Below, in pieces: positions 31,434 to 43,429 of a stretch of DNA of 64,000 bases. The notes below the pieces were generated by a model. That model saw only the letters and a list, made by a program, of their open reading frames with translations. It was not told the origin of the DNA and did no database searches. The DNA is from Trifolium pratense. Its lineage: Eukaryota > Streptophyta > Magnoliopsida > Fabales > Fabaceae. The position numbers and the translations under genes are program-made. The stretch is from contig NC_060063.1 in the NCBI RefSeq assembly GCF_020283565.1, positions 23,180,777 through 23,244,776 on the forward strand. Reading direction: 5' to 3'. Each line of letters opens with the position of its first letter. Position 1 is the first letter of the stretch.

Positions 31434-32711
31434 AAATAAAGATTATTACGGAAATCATAAGTATGGTTTAATGGTTTTGATAGTCTTCTATGTGAAACCA
31501 AAATAACTGTCTAATGGTTTTGTAATAAAACAAAAGACCAAATGTGAAAAATGATGATGATTTCGGTGAAGATGATGATGATTTATGTAACGGTGATTAA
31601 TGATAATTTCGTGTTGTTGTTGGCATTGGTTTGGTTTTGGACAAAAAAGTATTAAAAATGATAACCGTTAGTTGCAATTAGTTTGGAGATGAGATTGGAG
31701 GAGTGTATGACGAAATGAGCTGGGGTGTACGAAGCAATTATGTTAAAGGTGTATGACGAAATTAGCTGAGGTGTACGAAACAATTATGTTGGACTACCAC
31801 AAAATGGGTTGGGATTTATGCATAGTGCATAAACATGCCTTATCCACCATAATCACTCCTCTCTAATCACTATAATTTTAAAGTTTATAGCTCAAAGCAC
31901 AAACTTAGTTTTTTTTTTTTGATAAGCAAAAGGATTGAATTAAAAAGAGTGCAAGGGACACTCAACCCTTACAAAAATTACGAAAACCATTAGATACTTA
32001 GAATGCAAGCTAATGGATACTTAGAATACTTAGTTTGATTGTAGTGAAATTTGCTAAACTGAAATCCCGACTAAAAAAGATATTCACATTTTGTATCAAA
32101 CGCTTTTAAATAGATTTATTGGAGATGGAGGAAACTTATTGAGAAGCAACAAAAAATAACACTTTTTTACTAAAAAAAAATTAACACTTTTAAATATAGT
32201 AAATTAAGAAATTAGAAAAACTATAAATTTTTATTAAGTAATCATAAAAATAAAAAGGACAAGTGTCCTACTTAACAGCCACAAACCACTAAACTACAGA
32301 ACATTAACCATCTAATATTAATTATTTATTATTAAGTAGTGATAAAAATTAAAAGTACAAGTGTCCTGCTTAACCATCTAATATTAATTTTTATTAAGTA
32401 ATAATAAAAATAAAAAGTATTGTACAAGTGACCAATAATGAATTGGTATAAGTAGTAAGCATTTTGGTCCTCTTAAATATGTGATTAGAAATTCGATTCC
32501 TAATTCATACGTACGGAGAAAATTCAGTTGGGAAGAAAGAACTAACTTTGTGTGTTCTAATTCCCCAACAAAGATTAGTTATCATTAACGATAGTTGAAA
32601 CTTCGTACCATAATAAAAAATAAAAAAAAATACAAGTGTCCTACTTAACAGCCACAAACCACTAAACTATAGAAAAGAGGGTAGTATGACTGAAGGGTGT
32701 AAAATTACAAA
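31434..32711. other. intergenic with small duplications and a LINE tail
   Basis: 31700-31790 holds a 41-base tandem pair (GTGTATGACGAAATKAGCTG). 31911-32020 starts with a T-run and TTTGATAAGCAAAAGGATTG and looks like an inverted LINE 3' end. GTGTCCTACTTAACAGCCACAAACCACTAAACTA occurs at about 32269 and again at about 32636, flanking 370 bases. No gene. Confidence 0.5.
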
Positions 32712-33263
32712 TCAACCCTTCAATAGTTGTTTAATAATAGCAGAAGCAACATCAACAAGCTTTTGAACAATACCATTTCTATCCCCTAAAGGTGACACCA
32801 AAGTCAACCCAGAAAATTTCTTATTACAAGAATTAATTTCTTTAACAGCATCATTAACACAATAACTAGCAAAAGCAAACCGATTTTGATTTATAGCATC
32901 AGTAGCTTGAGGAAGAGTGTATTTCACAACTGGGATATATGATTCAGCACAAAATGCTAATGCTTGTTCCATTCCACGATCTGAAGTTTTCTTGATTAAC
33001 CCTTCAATGTAATTTAATGTGTCAGTTGCATTTGAGAGAATGTTTTTTACCATTACTATTGCTATGGTTTTTAGATCGGTTTTTGGTGTAAGTGGGTTTG
33101 AATTTAGAATTGAACTACATAGATCATAAAAGGGTGTTTTTTTGCATATTTGATCTACTATAGTTGTGTTTTCATTTGATTGTGATGATGTTAAGGGAAT
33201 GGAAACAAGGAGAAGAATGTGGATTGTAAATGATGAAATAATAATGGTTGTGGCTTTTTTCAT
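32712..33263 (-). CDS. PMEI-domain protein (invertase/pectin methylesterase inhibitor), divergent
   Basis: A single exon encoding 183 residues. The signal peptide is at about 1-28 (TIHILLLVSIPLTSSQS). The PMEI pattern has Cys40 and Cys49 (QICKKTPFYDLCSS), then Cys105 and Cys146 placed for the second disulfide, with one extra Cys at 135. The conserved SPLGDRN motif lies near the C-terminus, like SPVGDSN in the protein at 5494-6078. Sequence identity to that pair is otherwise low, so this is an older paralogue. It is predicted to be secreted and to inhibit pectin methylesterase or invertase; the target is not known. The ATG at 33263 is right for the signal peptide. It lies just outside the LTR retrotransposon, which ends 1.3 kb away. 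Confidence 0.85.
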   Translation of the reverse strand: MKKATTIIISSFTIHILLLVSIPLTSSQSNENTTIVDQICKKTPFYDLCSSILNSNPLTPKTDLKTIAIVMVKNILSNATDTLNYIEGLIKKTSDRGMEQALAFCAESYIPVVKYTLPQATDAINQNRFAFASYCVNDAVKEINSCNKKFSGLTLVSPLGDRNGIVQKLVDVASAIIKQLLKG

Positions 33264-33355
33264 TTTTTTTTTTTTGGGAGTGGAAATGAAGGGTAGTGAG
33301 GGGAATGAGAAGTGAGAAATGAGAAATGAGAATGAGGAAGATTGTTTCTTTGGCT

Positions 33356-33366
33356 TCTATTTAAGG
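33356..33366 (-). promoter_or_regulatory. candidate TATA box of the minus-strand PMEI gene
   Basis: On the minus strand CCTTAAATAGA lies about 95 bases upstream of the ATG. Confidence 0.4.
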
Positions 33367-33379
33367 TTAGTTTTGGTTG

Positions 33380-33960
33380 TTGACGGGAGTCGTTAAATAG
33401 TCTTATATCGAATGTTAGATAATTTGAATGAGATTAAGTTGAGATAACTTTTATGTTATAAGTCAGTTTTGTAAAGTTAAGTTATGTCAACTTTTACTTA
33501 TAAGATGATATTAAAGTCTCTTTCAAAATTCATTTAGGAACCTGCTATCAGGTTTCTACTTTCGGATCATCCAACATTTATATATATATGCATCAAGTCC
33601 AACAAATATATAATAATATATTCACCTGCTATCAAACCACTTACTATTTATATTCACGCATGAAGTCCAATAATATTGAGCATGAGAGAGTGTATTAAGA
33701 GTTCTACATCATATTACAAGCCAAAAATTGTTTTAGATACAAGCCTAAAATTGTTTAAGATATTTGTAAGGTTACGTTAAACTCAATTCTAACATGAGTT
33801 AAAAAATTGTTCAAGATTATTCTATTCTATTATATTTCAATTTAATTTATTATTGATAAGAAGTCCCACATCAGTTGCGAGATGGCCTGACTAAGTGTTT
33901 ATATACTGGCAATCCTCACCTTACAAGCCGGTTTTGTAAGGATAAGTTAGACCCAATACC
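33380..33960. repeat. LTR-like repeat fragments
   Basis: 33395-33530 (ATAACTTTTATGTTATAAGTCAGTTTTGTAAAG...) and 33855-33955 (AAGTCCCACATCAGTTGCGAG...TTACAAGCCGGTTTTGTAAGG...AGACCCAATACC) are phrases seen in dispersed plant LTR or LTR-like repeats. The family and the boundaries cannot be fixed from this window. Confidence 0.35.
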
Positions 33961-34543
33961 CATTTCTAAGAATTATAGATTATCTATGAGTTTGAATCCA
34001 AATTTAAAAATGCGGCTGTGTTAAAACGAAAGCAAACTTTGATCATAATTTTTTGTTTTGCACACAAAATTGAAAATATGTTTGTTACCATTTCAAGAAG
34101 GGGGAAATATTGTGGGTGTTTTAACTTGAAATTCTATGTGTGTGTTAATTTCTGTGGTTTCAATGTTAAAAAAGTATTGTAAGTTTGTTGTTTGTTTGTT
34201 TTTAACCATGGGCTACTAATTATAATGTGTTTGATTTCACTATGATAGTATTAACTTTTTTTGAAAAAGCAAACAAATTTCATATTTAGTATTAGAGTTC
34301 ATTTTATCTCTTATTAAGCATAATTTAGTTACTGTCCAATAAAACTAAGTTTTTTTTCCTACAAACATGTGGGTGTTTTTGTTTTATCTATTTCCTTTTT
34401 TTAACAAGAAGTAGCTTTCGTGTTAGGTTGAGAAGATATGTCAAATTTTCCTTTAAATTTATTTATTATATATACTTGTATACTATGATCATTGATCAAA
34501 TATAAATAAACCAATCCACACCAAACTTCATTCAAATTTATTA
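33961..34543. other. intergenic, nothing recognised
   Basis: AT-rich DNA without coding frame or delimited repeat. Confidence 0.4.
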
Positions 34544-34845
34544 GGCTTAATTAGTAAAATGATCTCTTAAAGATATTTTTGGTTTTATATTGGTCCCTAA
34601 AGAAAAAAAGGTCTGAATAGGTCTTTAAAGAAAAAAATGTCCGAATAGGTCCCTTAAAGACATATTCGTTAATCAGTTTGGTCCTATTCAGACCTCTTTT
34701 TAGGGACCAAACTGATTAACCGAGATGTCTTTAAGGGACCTATTTGGACCTTTTTTTCTTTAAGGGACCTATTTGAACATTTTTTCTTTAAGAGACCAAT
34801 CTAAAACTAAAAATATCTTTAAGGAACCATTTCACTAATTAAGCC
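34544..34845. mobile_element. long-TIR MITE, family GGCTTAATTAG, copy 1
   Basis: It starts GGCTTAATTAGT and ends ACTAATTAAGCC. The arms are made of repeated GGTCCCTTAAAGA words in inverted order. Flanks AATTTATTA and AAATTATTA (34535-34543, 34846-34854) form a 9-bp TSD with one mismatch, consistent with the Mutator superfamily. Confidence 0.75.
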
Positions 34846-35237
34846 AAATTATTATTATCATTATAAAAAATCACATTTACATCAACACATTCTTAAGATT
34901 TGTTTGGCCCGTGTCACGGGGTGTCTTTATTCACTTGACATGTACTGCCAAAATACACCTACTTTATTTTTTTGAGATCACCTACGTTATTGTTCTCTTC
35001 TTCCATGTAAGATGCCAATTTTGAGAACTTTCTAGATATTGCTCATTTAATTAAAACCACTCTCCTAGAATTAAGAAAGAAGTGGGAGCAAGACAAAGAC
35101 ACGACCATAGTTTTGCTTGCTTGCTTGCTACTAATATTATATGACTAAATTCATTAGTTATGGTCTAATCATGAGAAATTTAAATGGTATATATGAAATT
35201 TTGGGTTCGATTTTCGACTCTACTATAAAAAAAATTT
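34846..35237. other. intergenic between two MITEs
   Basis: No gene. A small CTTGCTTGCTTGCT run lies near 35115. Confidence 0.4.
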
Positions 35238-35606
35238 GGCTTAATTAGTCTTTTGGTCCCTTAAAGATATTTTAGGTTTCACAATGGTCCCTTAAAGAAA
35301 AAAAAGTCATGATTGGTCCCTTAAAGACACATTTGTTTCTCAATTGGTCCTTTCCGTCAATTTTTTACAAAAACGTTAGTTTTAGTAAACTGAATTGTGG
35401 ATGTCATTAAGTGTAAGTGGTCCACCAAAAACCTTATTAATTTTTAAAATTTTAACCATTGAAATTTTTTGTTATATTTGGAGTTAAAATTTAACGGAAA
35501 TGACCAATATGGCAAAAATATATGGGACCAATCCAGGCCTTTTTTTCTTTAAAGGACCATTATAAAACCTAAAATGTCTTTAAGGGACCAATAAACTAAT
35601 TAAGCC
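35238..35606. mobile_element. long-TIR MITE, family GGCTTAATTAG, copy 2
   Basis: The ends are the same as in copy 1 and the interior is close to copy 3 at 40344 (shared CATTAAGTGTAAGTGGTCCA and its surroundings, inverted relative to each other). Flanks AAAAAATTT and AAAAAATTA give a 9-bp TSD with one mismatch. Confidence 0.78.
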
Positions 35607-35962
35607 AAAAAATTATATGATTATTTTCATGCGAAAAAATTGATTTTGAATGATAGCTGCAGAAACTAATCCCTTCTAAGTAACTGAAATTTATTTAAGG
35701 GGTTGATCTCTCCCAACAAAATTTTCTTCATACACGCCAGTTACGGATTGAACCCATGACCAAATGATTAAGTCATCAAAGTATCTATCACTTGTGTCAC
35801 ATTATGTTGGTTGAATGAGTTGCTTTTAGTTAAAATTAAGTGAATTGAGCAATTCACTTAAAAATTGTGGTTGAGTTAATAGTACAACTAATCTTTTCGT
35901 AACATTTAAAATTTTACCTTTTTAAATTCATTGCATAATTAATATATTTGAACTTTAAGTTA
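35607..35962. other. intergenic, nothing recognised
   Basis: AT-rich, with no gene and no delimited repeat. Confidence 0.4.
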
Positions 35963-35973
35963 TTTAAAGACCA

Positions 35974-36109
35974 TTTTTTTTAGCAAGTAGCCTAGTAACT
36001 AAAATTTTTATCTTAAAGGTGAATATGTGAAGTGTTCGAAGTTCAAACTCAGGATCTGCACAACACATATAATGTGATATCTCTATAATTGAGTTAAGTT
36101 CACGGGAAC
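35974..36109 (-). mobile_element. tRNA-derived SINE with 11-bp TSD
   Basis: TTTAAAGACCA flanks the element at 35963-35973 and 36110-36120. On the minus strand the head is TCCCGTGAACTTAACTC (A-box region) and the tail is CACTTCACATATTCACCTTTAAG...TACTTGC followed by an A/T tail. With TSD on both sides this 136-bp copy defines the family that recurs at 7163, 10379, 10463, 10919, 17555, 39045 and 39803. Confidence 0.82.
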
Positions 36110-36120
36110 TTTAAAGACCA

Positions 36121-37426
<1,306 letters not shown>

Positions 37427-37582
37427 TTTGGTTTGTTTGAAATTTTGTAGGGGTGTCCTCAGTATATGTGGGGATATAACATAACTATAAAAACTCATTT
37501 GGGCCAATATCAGGCAAAGCAGGCCCATCTCTTGGTTTTGAAAGAAGTATTTTTCTGTAAAAAATAACAAAAAATAGGGAAT

Positions 37583-37654
37583 TGAACCTGACGTGAATCG
37601 AACACGCAACCTTCTGATCTGGAGTAAGACGCGCTACCATTGCGCCACAGATCC
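37583..37654 (-). tRNA. tRNA-Trp (anticodon CCA)
   Basis: 72 nt on the minus strand with a full cloverleaf: acceptor GGATCTG/CAGGTTC, D arm GCGC-AATGGTA-GCGC, anticodon loop CTCCAGA with CCA, T arm GCGTG-TTCGATT-CACGT, discriminator A. No intron and no encoded CCA, as in nuclear plant tRNA genes. One flaw: the anticodon stem TCTTA/TCAGA has a T-C mismatch at 30:40. The usual plant sequence, as I recall it, has G at position 30 (pairing with C). The gene may be weakened or be a pseudogene. Confidence 0.88.
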
Positions 37655-38091
37655 ACTGATGCTATCTTTCGCTTCATAATACTATATATATGTTAGATGA
37701 GTTGTATTTTGCATACGTTTTACGTTAACAGTTCTCAGAACTGCAGGGGAAATTGTACATCAGACCAAGAGGATGGACAACTCTATCTTCCCAACCTTTG
37801 TAGTCCTTGTTAATCTTCATAAACTCTCCCGAGCTCCTCATTTGTAGTTTAAAAGAAAGAATCATCTACATTTTATTGCTCTAGTAATTTTCATAAACTC
37901 TCTCTCTCATTTTTCTTATTCATCAAGTCTTGAACATTGATCCTTTAACTCTTTTACTCGCATACATGCATTGATTTCATATAAAAAAATTGTGGTGCTA
38001 ACTGCTAAGTAATATTACTCTTTTTGTATAATGTCTCTTTGAGCTTTTTAAATTCCAGTTTGGTTGCCACATAAATAGAGTTTGTCTAATA
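37655..38091. other. intergenic, nothing recognised
   Basis: No gene or repeat boundary seen between the tRNA and the Stowaway MITE. Confidence 0.4.
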
Positions 38092-38566
38092 CTCTCTCCG
38101 TCCCAAAATAAATGACTTAATTGACCACCTTTACATTTTTTTTTTGGTACAAGTGGCCAAAAGAAGGAAAAAAAATAAAGATAATTATCTAGAGAAACAA
38201 GTCCCACTAGCATCAGCTAGAAGGCTAAGACTTAGATAAGCAGGCGGGTTGGCAATGGAAAGGAAGATATCATTATTGTTAGCACCATGCTTTGCTAAAT
38301 AGTCGGCGCAGGCGTTTCCCTCACGGAAAGTATAGAGGAGTAAGACTTGTCAATCTCTATTCAGGATGACCTTGATATTGTTAATAATAGCTGTATAATG
38401 ATGTCACTCATCCACAGGTTCGGTAACTAATATTAGATTTTGGGACAGAGGGAGTAGAAAATATTTGCATATACATATACATATTAGTATAAAAATACAA
38501 TTAAAAGAGATCATATGAATAGTAAGCAAAGTCAAAAATAAATCATTTATTTTCGGACAGAGGGAG
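38092..38566. mobile_element. Stowaway MITE split by a LINE tail
   Basis: It begins CTCTCTCCGTCCCAAAATAA after TA (38090-38091) and closes CATTTATTTTCGGACAGAGGGAG before TA (38567-38568). A second Stowaway-like end, TTTTGGGACAGAGGGAG, lies at 38454, so either two MITEs overlap or the end was duplicated. The LINE piece is inside. Confidence 0.6.
38139..38410 (-). mobile_element. LINE 3' end (RNase H C-terminus)
   Basis: Begins with a T-run on the plus strand (poly-A of the element). On the minus strand it encodes YTFREGNACADYLAKHG, the usual C-terminal RNase H motif of plant LINEs. 5'-truncated. Confidence 0.7.
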
Positions 38567-38568
38567 TA

Positions 38569-39044
38569 ATTATTCATTCTAAAAATCGAACTCAATTCTT
38601 GAAATTAAACCCTGATTCTTCCAAATAATTCGTCCTAGGCGAGTGACTGATTCACTTTAGAGGGTAAAATGAATAATATCAATCGTTAATTAACAAATCA
38701 CGTTACAACCACAACCACATTTTATTTCCTCACATTATACTTTACTTACTTTAGAGTATCCATATCCGTGTTAACCACGCTATAATGCCTAACTTTCTAC
38801 AATTTATGTAAGAAAAATTTATCAAAGAATAGGCATAAGTTATGCTAAGTGCCAACATTACATAACATCTTGGTACAAAATAAAACAAACTTGATTGAAG
38901 TAGGACTAAGCCAACACTTCTATTGTCTTGGAACTAAATATCAAGACACTCATCCAATCAATTACACAATTGAGATTGAGAGTAACCTCATTCTCAAACC
39001 TAACATCTGTTTCCAAGATTACACAAATTCACAATACATATCAC
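38569..39044. other. intergenic, nothing recognised
   Basis: AT-rich, no gene. Confidence 0.4.
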
Positions 39045-39145
39045 AAGTGTAAGTAGTCTAATGACTAGAAATTCCACTTAAATATAAATAAATAAATTGT
39101 CTGAGATTCGAACTCTGGTCCGTACATAATATATGTCATGTCCCT
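39045..39145 (-). mobile_element. SINE fragment
   Basis: AAGTAGTCTAATGACTAGAAATTCCACTT..., GAGATTCGAACTCTGG (B-box) and ATATGTCATGTCCCTA match the SINE family. The copy is diverged and has no TSD. Confidence 0.5.
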
Positions 39146-39306
39146 AGAATATATAATTCTGTCACAACATTAATATTTCTGTTTTAACTATACACAGAAA
39201 TTATTGTCAAAAAAAACTACACACACAAATTCTATCAAAAAAAACTATATACACAAATTTAATGTCATGAAATATATTCAGCAAAAAAAAAAAAAAACTA
39301 AAAAAA

Positions 39307-39595
39307 TCAGAGAGTACAACCACAACAGAGGAAGAAATAACAGAGCATAGCGATTAAGGCAAAAGATTCGATGCAACTGACGAGAATCCACAACACGTCA
39401 TCAATCAACCAAAAGTTCCACCGTAACAGAGTCTCTTGAAAGTTCCGGCCACCGCTTAAATACGATAAATCCAGCACCGGCCACCGGAATACTGACCACG
39501 GCACCGATAGATCTAACTGCGGCCACCGGAATACTGACCACGGCACCGATAGATCTAACTGCGGCCACCGGAAGATTGATATGTCCCATAACCAC
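39307..39595 (-). pseudogene. small membrane protein gene, frameshifted, with 42-bp repeats
   Basis: From ATG at 39595 the frame reads MVMGHINLPVAAVRSIGAVV..., then VAGAGFIVFKRWPELSRDSV and VELLVD, and stops. Four bases (ATTG) look duplicated at about 39400-39408. In the +1 frame the protein goes on as DDVLWILVSCIESFALIAML...CGCTL to TGA 39307-39309. Without that insertion it would be a protein of about 94 residues with two hydrophobic segments. A 42-bp unit (14 residues, AAVRSIGAVVSIPV) is present twice in tandem, plus a partial third. I do not recognise the family. Sequencing or assembly error cannot be excluded as the source of the frameshift. Confidence 0.5.
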
Positions 39596-39802
39596 CTGGA
39601 GCTCATATGATGTGCCGTTCTTTCTTTTGCTTCCTTCTTCAAACTCTTTGAATTTTGTTTATTTTATTTTTGTTTTATTTTTGACTGATTTGTTTATTCT
39701 TATTGCTTTGAATGGAGTTTCCTTTTCAATTATTGAAGTTAAAAGGGTTTTGAGCCACGATACTGATATTAACTATTTTGTGAAAATTAATGTAAACATT
39801 AA

Positions 39803-39925
39803 CGAAGTTCATGTGAGCTTAACTCAGTAGGGAAATCGTATTTTATGATGAGTCGAGTTCGAATCTCGGACATTTTATTTATCCGTATTTTAAGGTGAAA
39901 TTTCTAATTTCTTGACCAAAAACAA
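39803..39925 (+). mobile_element. SINE, near full length, with TSD
   Basis: AAACATTAA occurs at 39794-39802 and 39926-39934. The body has GTTCATGTGAGCTTAACTC (A-box region), GAGTTCGAATCTCGG (B-box) and a tail, ATTTTAAGGTGAAATTTCTAA...CTTGACC, followed by an A-rich end. Confidence 0.78.
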
Positions 39926-40343
39926 AAACATTAATGCAGATTTTAGAGTTTTTAAATTTATTAAAAGTTTAAAAATTGATTTAAATTCCTTTTTTATTTT
40001 ATATATAGTATATAAAATTGTTATTCCTTTCAAAAATATTTATTATGGAATATAAATTATAATTGAATCATGCTAACGTGTACATGTGCGGGCACATGAT
40101 AAACTATATAGAAACTTAGCATAATAAAAAAAAAAAAAAAATAGTTTTAGGTTGCAATTTCAATTTAAAACAGAAAAAAAAATTCAGAATTAGATGGATT
40201 AACTACAATCTATATATCATACATTTTGATTCGATCACATAATCAAATAATTAGATGGTCTTCGTTTCAATTTCGATAAATGGAGTCCAAATTGTCAAAT
40301 ATGAGTTATATGAGCCGTTTAATCTTGATTTTATTATTCAAAT

Positions 40344-40750
40344 GGCTTAATTAGTCTATTGGTCTCTTAAAGATATTTTAAGTTTCACAATGGTCCCTTA
40401 AAGAAAATAAAGCTCAGATTGGTCCCTTAAAGAAAAAAATGTCCGGATTGGTCCCTTAAAGACATATATGTTTGTCATATTGGTCCTTTCCGTTAAATTT
40501 TAACTCCAAATATAACAAAAAATTCCAATGGTTAAAATTTTAAAAATTAATAAGGTTTTTGGTAGACCACTTACACTTAATGGCATCCACAATTCAGTCA
40601 ATTAAAACTAACGTTTTTTGTAAAAAATTGACAGAAAGGACCAGTTGAGAAACGAATGTGTCTTTAAGGGATCAATCCGGACCTTTTTTTCTTTAAGGGA
40701 CCATTGCGAAACCTAAAATGTCTTTAAGGGACCAAAAGACTAATTAAGCC
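40344..40750. mobile_element. long-TIR MITE, family GGCTTAATTAG, copy 3 (perfect TSD, empty site known)
   Basis: 407 bp between perfect 9-bp repeats TATTCAAAT (40335-40343, 40751-40759). The homologous place in duplication copy B (about 44699) has a single TATTCAAAT followed by TAACAATTTTTCG, i.e. the unoccupied site. Confidence 0.93.
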
Positions 40751-40964
40751 TATTCAAATTAACAATTTTTCGTTGTGTGAACGTAAGACATCTAAGTCAC
40801 TTAAAATCTCGTCCTTAGACTATCATAACAAATTTGAATGGATAACAGCAAACACACGACTATTTTAAGAAGAATAATTATATAATTATTTTTCTCCCAA
40901 CCGCCTGCCTTTTCTTTTAATCTAATTTTCTCTTCTTTTTCATCTACTAAGAATAGGTGGTTTA

Positions 40965-41693
40965 TGTTGTAAAAATTGGACCTAATCACAATATTCAACC
41001 ATATATTAATTTAAGTAATTCAACAATTATTATAGAAAATAAATTAAAATAGAGTTCATAGAAACTTATCTTCTGACTGTGGTAATTGATGTCGGCAACC
41101 GTGAAGTATGCAACCACGATATCACAAACCATGAACGACCTGCGAAATATCAAACCGTGATACCTGAGGCATGCTGATCGCACTGTCCTTAAGGATTTAT
41201 CCGCCTCATAAGCGCAAATCCCCCAGGATTCAACAGGTCCTTCCCGGATATGAATCATATCCGAGGTGACAGAACTGACAAAAATTAATAGACGCCGGTG
41301 ATGTAATCCAGAAAGATAACACCTCAATTTTTATTAGAAAGAACAAAATTTCCTTATATTTCAATATGTACGTGCTAATTGAAGGTGTATGTCCTCTTCC
41401 TTATACTTCAGCAACGTCCATGTATATATATTATAATATGTTATATTATCACTTATCAAAACCTTTTTCTCAATTATTAAAATCATGAATCCTATTAAGT
41501 AGGAATAAATGGGTAAAATAGTAACAGAAAAAACGTGTGTATAGACCAAGTAATTAAAACCACCTTTCTTCTTCAAAAAAAAAAATTAAAACCACCTTTA
41601 ACAAATCAACATTAATAATAATAATAATATTAATGATAATTATATAATATTAAAATAACTTTAAAATAAATTATTTTGATAAAATAGACAACA
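40965..41693. mobile_element. solo LTR (Ty1/copia-like), empty site known
   Basis: 729 bp, starts TGTTGTAAAA and ends AGACAACA, with the 5-bp TSD GTTTA at 40960-40964 and 41694-41698. Copy B has the uninterrupted GGTGGTTTACAGTCAAC at about 44904. The TGTTG...CAACA ends are typical of copia LTRs. Confidence 0.88.
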
Positions 41694-41698
41694 GTTTA

Positions 41699-42252
41699 CG
41701 GTCAACTTTTGACACGAAATCACTTATCTAAATTATTTTTTCATTTTCCTTCATTCAAATAAATGATTATCACATATATTTAACTCATTCTTTTGTGATT
41801 TCATCATCTTATTGTGCGACATTGTGTTGTTCGTTATCTTGGTGCGGCATTATTTTGCATTCTCGTCTTGTGTAGTGTTCGTTTCAAATTTTTAGATTAG
41901 ATTTGATCTGTGCAAAGTCAATCAAAGACTTTGGCATTGTCATTGTCAACGTTGCAATCCAGAGGTATGAGTATTTCAAACACTTTAATTTTGTCTTATT
42001 TGTAAGTATTTTTACGTTGTATGCCATTAATTTGGATGTTGTAAGTTTTTTTTGCAGATTCATCCTTTATAGTTTTTAGTAATTATGAATTTGTGTTGTA
42101 TGATGTATTCTACAATTTTGAATGAATGACCGTTTTAGTTATAAAAAAAAAAACAAGAATAATTATATCATATAGAATTTCTTATTATATTAACTCTTTG
42201 GGTGTCTTACAAATAGAGAGAATATCAAGCAAATCAATTCTAATAACTTTAA
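41699..42252. other. 3' flank of desiccation gene A
   Basis: Matches 44909-45467 in copy B. The piece TGCGACATTGTGTTG...CATTGTCAACGTTGCAATCC has short open frames but no recognised protein. Confidence 0.5.
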
Positions 42253-43362
42253 TTAACTAGTGTGCAAGTTATATCTTGCTATACGACCATTTCCTCCTTT
42301 AGGATAGAACCCACCAGGGATACTTTCATTACCACTTCCGTATATAATCCTCAATATTTCTCGCGGACTCCTTGAATACGAGAGCGAAGTTGCATCACCA
42401 ACAAGGATGTTACTAACACCAACATCTTTCAAACCTCCGTTTCCTAATATATTTCTAAGATTTGAGATGTGATTAGTGAATTCTGCCACACTCACTCCAT
42501 AAGGTTTCACTTTCAATGCACGACGTTCGTATAACAATGTTCGTATAACTGCATCTTGACCCGATTCTACCCCAAGAAGGCCTGCAACTAACTGATACAA
42601 TACATGCAACATTATTAATTACAGATCTAATTGCGATGAAATCGATGTAAAAACGAAGTTTTAAATTATTTTTCCCTTAGTTTGAAAAGTTTTCGTAGGT
42701 TCAGTTTGTAGCTATACCTGTCTGGAAGCAACATTTTGGAGGAATGGATTGGCTCCAACATATCCAGTAAGGCCAACATAAGGAATCAAATAAGATGCAA
42801 GCAAAAAGTTGATATCATTTGCATAAGGATCAAAAGGAGGGTGCAAAGGCCTTCCAAAGGCTTTGTCCATCAACTTGGCAAATGATGATTTGCTAAGATC
42901 TAGTAAAGGCCTAGGAAACCCTTTCACTGTGCTTTTTATAGCCCTGAAATTAGGATTTATAAAATTTTACCTTAGCATAATAATATACAAAAAAAACTCA
43001 TCTCAAACAATATGTATAATATTATTAGATTTAAAAAGTATATGATAGAACCTCAAATGTCCAACTTCTTGAATGCCAAATTGACCAATGATTTCTCTGG
43101 TCACATTGTCCCTTAGTTTGGCCATTTTGGCACCAATAGGAGGGGGTCCACCATCTGCTAGCTCTGGAGCAATTCCATCCAATCCTATTCCCATTGCTCC
43201 AAATAAAAAGAATTCAGCTTCTAAGTACTCTAAATTAAGTGAAAATTCAAGAAGATCAACATCTAATGATATTGTTTCTTTGGTTGTAGCAACACTTATA
43301 ATGAGGGAAGCAAGTAAAACAACAACTGAGATAGTGACTGTGGAAATATAATGTGTTGCCAT
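42253..43362 (-). CDS. desiccation-related protein, PCC13-62-like (ferritin-like domain), copy A
   Basis: CDS is complement(join(42253..42591,42718..42943,43052..43362)), 291 residues. All introns are GT-AG (TTGAG|GTTC, ATTTCAG|GG, CAG|GTATAG, TATCAG|TT) and the frame is kept. Residues 1-25 are a signal peptide or anchor (ISVVVLLASLIISVA). The rest is the ferritin-like fold of the plant desiccation-related PCC13-62 family: helix with DLLEFSLNLEYLEAEFFLFG, PELADGGPPPIGA, then QEVGHLR (Glu and His as potential metal ligands), HPPFDPYAN, YVGLTGYVGANP, and ESGQDAVIRTLLYERR. Members accumulate in drying or stressed tissue; a metal-dependent activity is suspected from the fold but not shown. Five residues differ from copy B. 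Confidence 0.93.
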
Positions 43363-43429
43363 GTTTTAGGATTTTTTATGATGATGTTGATGATGAATAT
43401 GTCACTATATGACAATGCTCTTATATACA

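Noticed and set aside
21980..31860. A larger element around the LTR retrotransposon, suggested by GCATAAG/CTTATGC words at about 21987-22020 and 31818-31843
   Set aside because: The words are short, palindromic and not in a consistent TIR arrangement. No TSD was found.
42253..42612. Independent 119-residue protein starting at ATG 42612 (also 45827)
   Set aside because: It is exon 3 of the desiccation gene read through its acceptor site. The exon starts at 42591 by splice site and by comparison with gene C.
42863..43351. Plus-strand frames opposite the desiccation genes (also at 46078-46566 and 57729-58305)
   Set aside because: Antisense shadows of the exons, without start context or domain.
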